6,312 nt of DNA from Actinomycetota bacterium (GTDB taxonomy: Bacteria > Actinomycetota > Acidimicrobiia > Acidimicrobiales > Ilumatobacteraceae), in the NCBI GenBank assembly GCA_005788205.1, contig SXYT01000079.1:1-6312 (forward strand), given 5' to 3'. Shown here piece after piece: positions 5,510 to 6,312 of the stretch. The notes under the pieces were generated by a model, which saw only the letters and a program-made list of their open reading frames with translations, was not told the DNA's origin and searched no databases. Within the stretch, counting starts at the first letter, position 1. Each line of letters opens with the position of its first letter. A program made the translations under genes and the position numbers.

Positions 5510-6312
5510 AGACCCCCACCGACCGCGCCGCAGGGAACCACACCACAGACAAGAAGATGGACATGAAGCCGACCCCCAAGACAAAGAGCCGGGTTCTCGC
5601 CTCGATCGTGGCGGGCTCGGGTCTGTTCCTCACCGGTTGCGCCACGAACGCGCCCCAGGACATCTTCCAGCCGAAGGGCCCCAACGCGCAGGACATCAAC
5701 CAGTTGCAGAAGCTGGTGTTCCCGATCGCGGGGGTCGTCGGCCTGATCGTGCTGGCTCTCGCCGTGTACATCTTCCTCAAGTTCCGGGACCGCGGGCAGG
5801 AGATTCCCAGCCAGGCGCACGGCAAGCCGATCGTGGAGATCACGCTCACGGTCGTTCCCGCGCTCATCCTGAGCGTCGTCGGGGTGTTCACCTTCCGCTC
5901 GATCCTCGAGCTCGCAGAGACCGAGGACACCGAGATGGTCATCAACGTGACCGGCCAGCAGTGGTGGTGGGAGTACGACTACCCGGTGCAGGAGGACTTC
6001 GGCATCAAGCAGCCGATCATCACCTCGGGCCAGTTGGTCATGCCCGTCGGCACCAAGGTGCTCCTGCGCGAGACAAGCCGGGACGTCATCCACTCCTACT
6101 GGATCCCCGCGCTGAACGGCAAGAAGGACGCCGTCCCCGGCCGGATCAACTTGCTGCGCCTCGAGGCCGACAACCCGGGTATCTACGCCGGTCAGTGCAC
6201 CGAGTTCTGCGGTCTCTCGCACGCAAACATGCGCATGGAGGCCGTTGCTCTCTCCAAGGAGGACTTCGCCAAGTGGGTCGCGAACCAGCAGAAGCCCTAC
6301 GCGGCCCCGGCC
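5506..6312 (+). CDS. ctaC: Cytochrome c oxidase subunit II, CuA lipoprotein (3' end outside the window)
   Basis: CtaC takes electrons from cytochrome c at its binuclear CuA centre and passes them to heme a of subunit I. The 269 residues visible show a lipoprotein signal with lipobox LTGC (Cys45) and two membrane helices (about 70-92 and 109-132). They also show the aromatic electron-entry patch GQQWWWEYDYP (150-160) and a cupredoxin domain with all CuA ligands: H196 in DVIHSYWIP, then C231, E233, C235, H239 and M242 in CTEFCGLSHANM. KKDAVPGR (206-213) is also typical. The GTG at 5506 overlaps the preceding stop and has a good Shine-Dalgarno-like site, but it places the lipobox Cys unusually far in. 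Starting at ATG 5557 or 5563 would put the Cys at position 28 or 26, normal for a signal peptide. The protein is intact, unlike the neighbouring subunit I and III homologues, and the frame is still open at the window end. Confidence 0.94.
   Translation, partial: MKTPTDRAAGNHTTDKKMDMKPTPKTKSRVLASIVAGSGLFLTGCATNAPQDIFQPKGPNAQDINQLQKLVFPIAGVVGLIVLALAVYIFLKFRDRGQEIPSQAHGKPIVEITLTVVPALILSVVGVFTFRSILELAETEDTEMVINVTGQQWWWEYDYPVQEDFGIKQPIITSGQLVMPVGTKVLLRETSRDVIHSYWIPALNGKKDAVPGRINLLRLEADNPGIYAGQCTEFCGLSHANMRMEAVALSKEDFAKWVANQQKPYAAPA

Overview
The window comes from a GC-rich actinobacterium. Three things point there: a clpS gene followed by a DUF2017 gene (a pairing and family typical of Actinobacteria), GTG starts with 4-base GTGA overlaps, and a ctaB promoter that appears to produce a nearly leaderless mRNA. 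Membership of Acidimicrobiia is a reasonable guess from the style of the oxidase cluster, but the sequence alone does not prove it.

Layout. Bases 1-55 hold the 5' part of a tRNA-Glu(UUC) on the minus strand, cut by the window edge. Bases 168-952 hold a minus-strand pair: clpS (N-degron adaptor of the Clp protease) translationally coupled to a DUF2017 gene. A divergent control region at about 953-1058 carries a good -35/-10 pair for ctaB, with a perfect palindrome over the -35. From 1059 to the end everything is on the plus strand and concerns aa3-type cytochrome c oxidase. The order is ctaB (heme O synthase), a subunit I homologue, a subunit III-like protein, a long membrane protein with a subunit IV-like part and an extracytoplasmic cupredoxin-like tail, and ctaC (subunit II, a lipoprotein with an intact CuA site, cut by the window end).

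The outstanding observation is the subunit I homologue at 2148-3770. It keeps the CtaD scaffold from end to end: the N-terminal SSDHKKIG, the VGSRAISFPRL loop, RAPGM, the HWAPKLWG region and the C-terminal DDPW...TLEW...NF signature. By hand alignment, however, every heme-iron and CuB histidine, the cross-linked Tyr, the helix VI Glu, the K- and D-channel residues and the heme-propionate Arg pair are replaced, except one His that may match the second CuB histidine. The reading frame is open and unbroken, so this looks like a maintained, cofactor-free pseudo-oxidase subunit rather than a decaying gene. The next gene, a subunit III-like protein, has also lost its family's hallmark Glu and His residues. 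The third carries a cupredoxin-like fold lacking the usual C-x(n)-H-x(n)-M copper loop. This apparently non-catalytic I/III/cupredoxin module sits directly upstream of, and overlaps by 4 bases, a fully catalytic-looking CtaC.

My inference is that the three proteins form an accessory membrane module attached to or assembled with the real oxidase, whose true ctaD and ctaE would lie beyond base 6312 or elsewhere in the genome. CtaB would make the heme precursor for the real enzyme.
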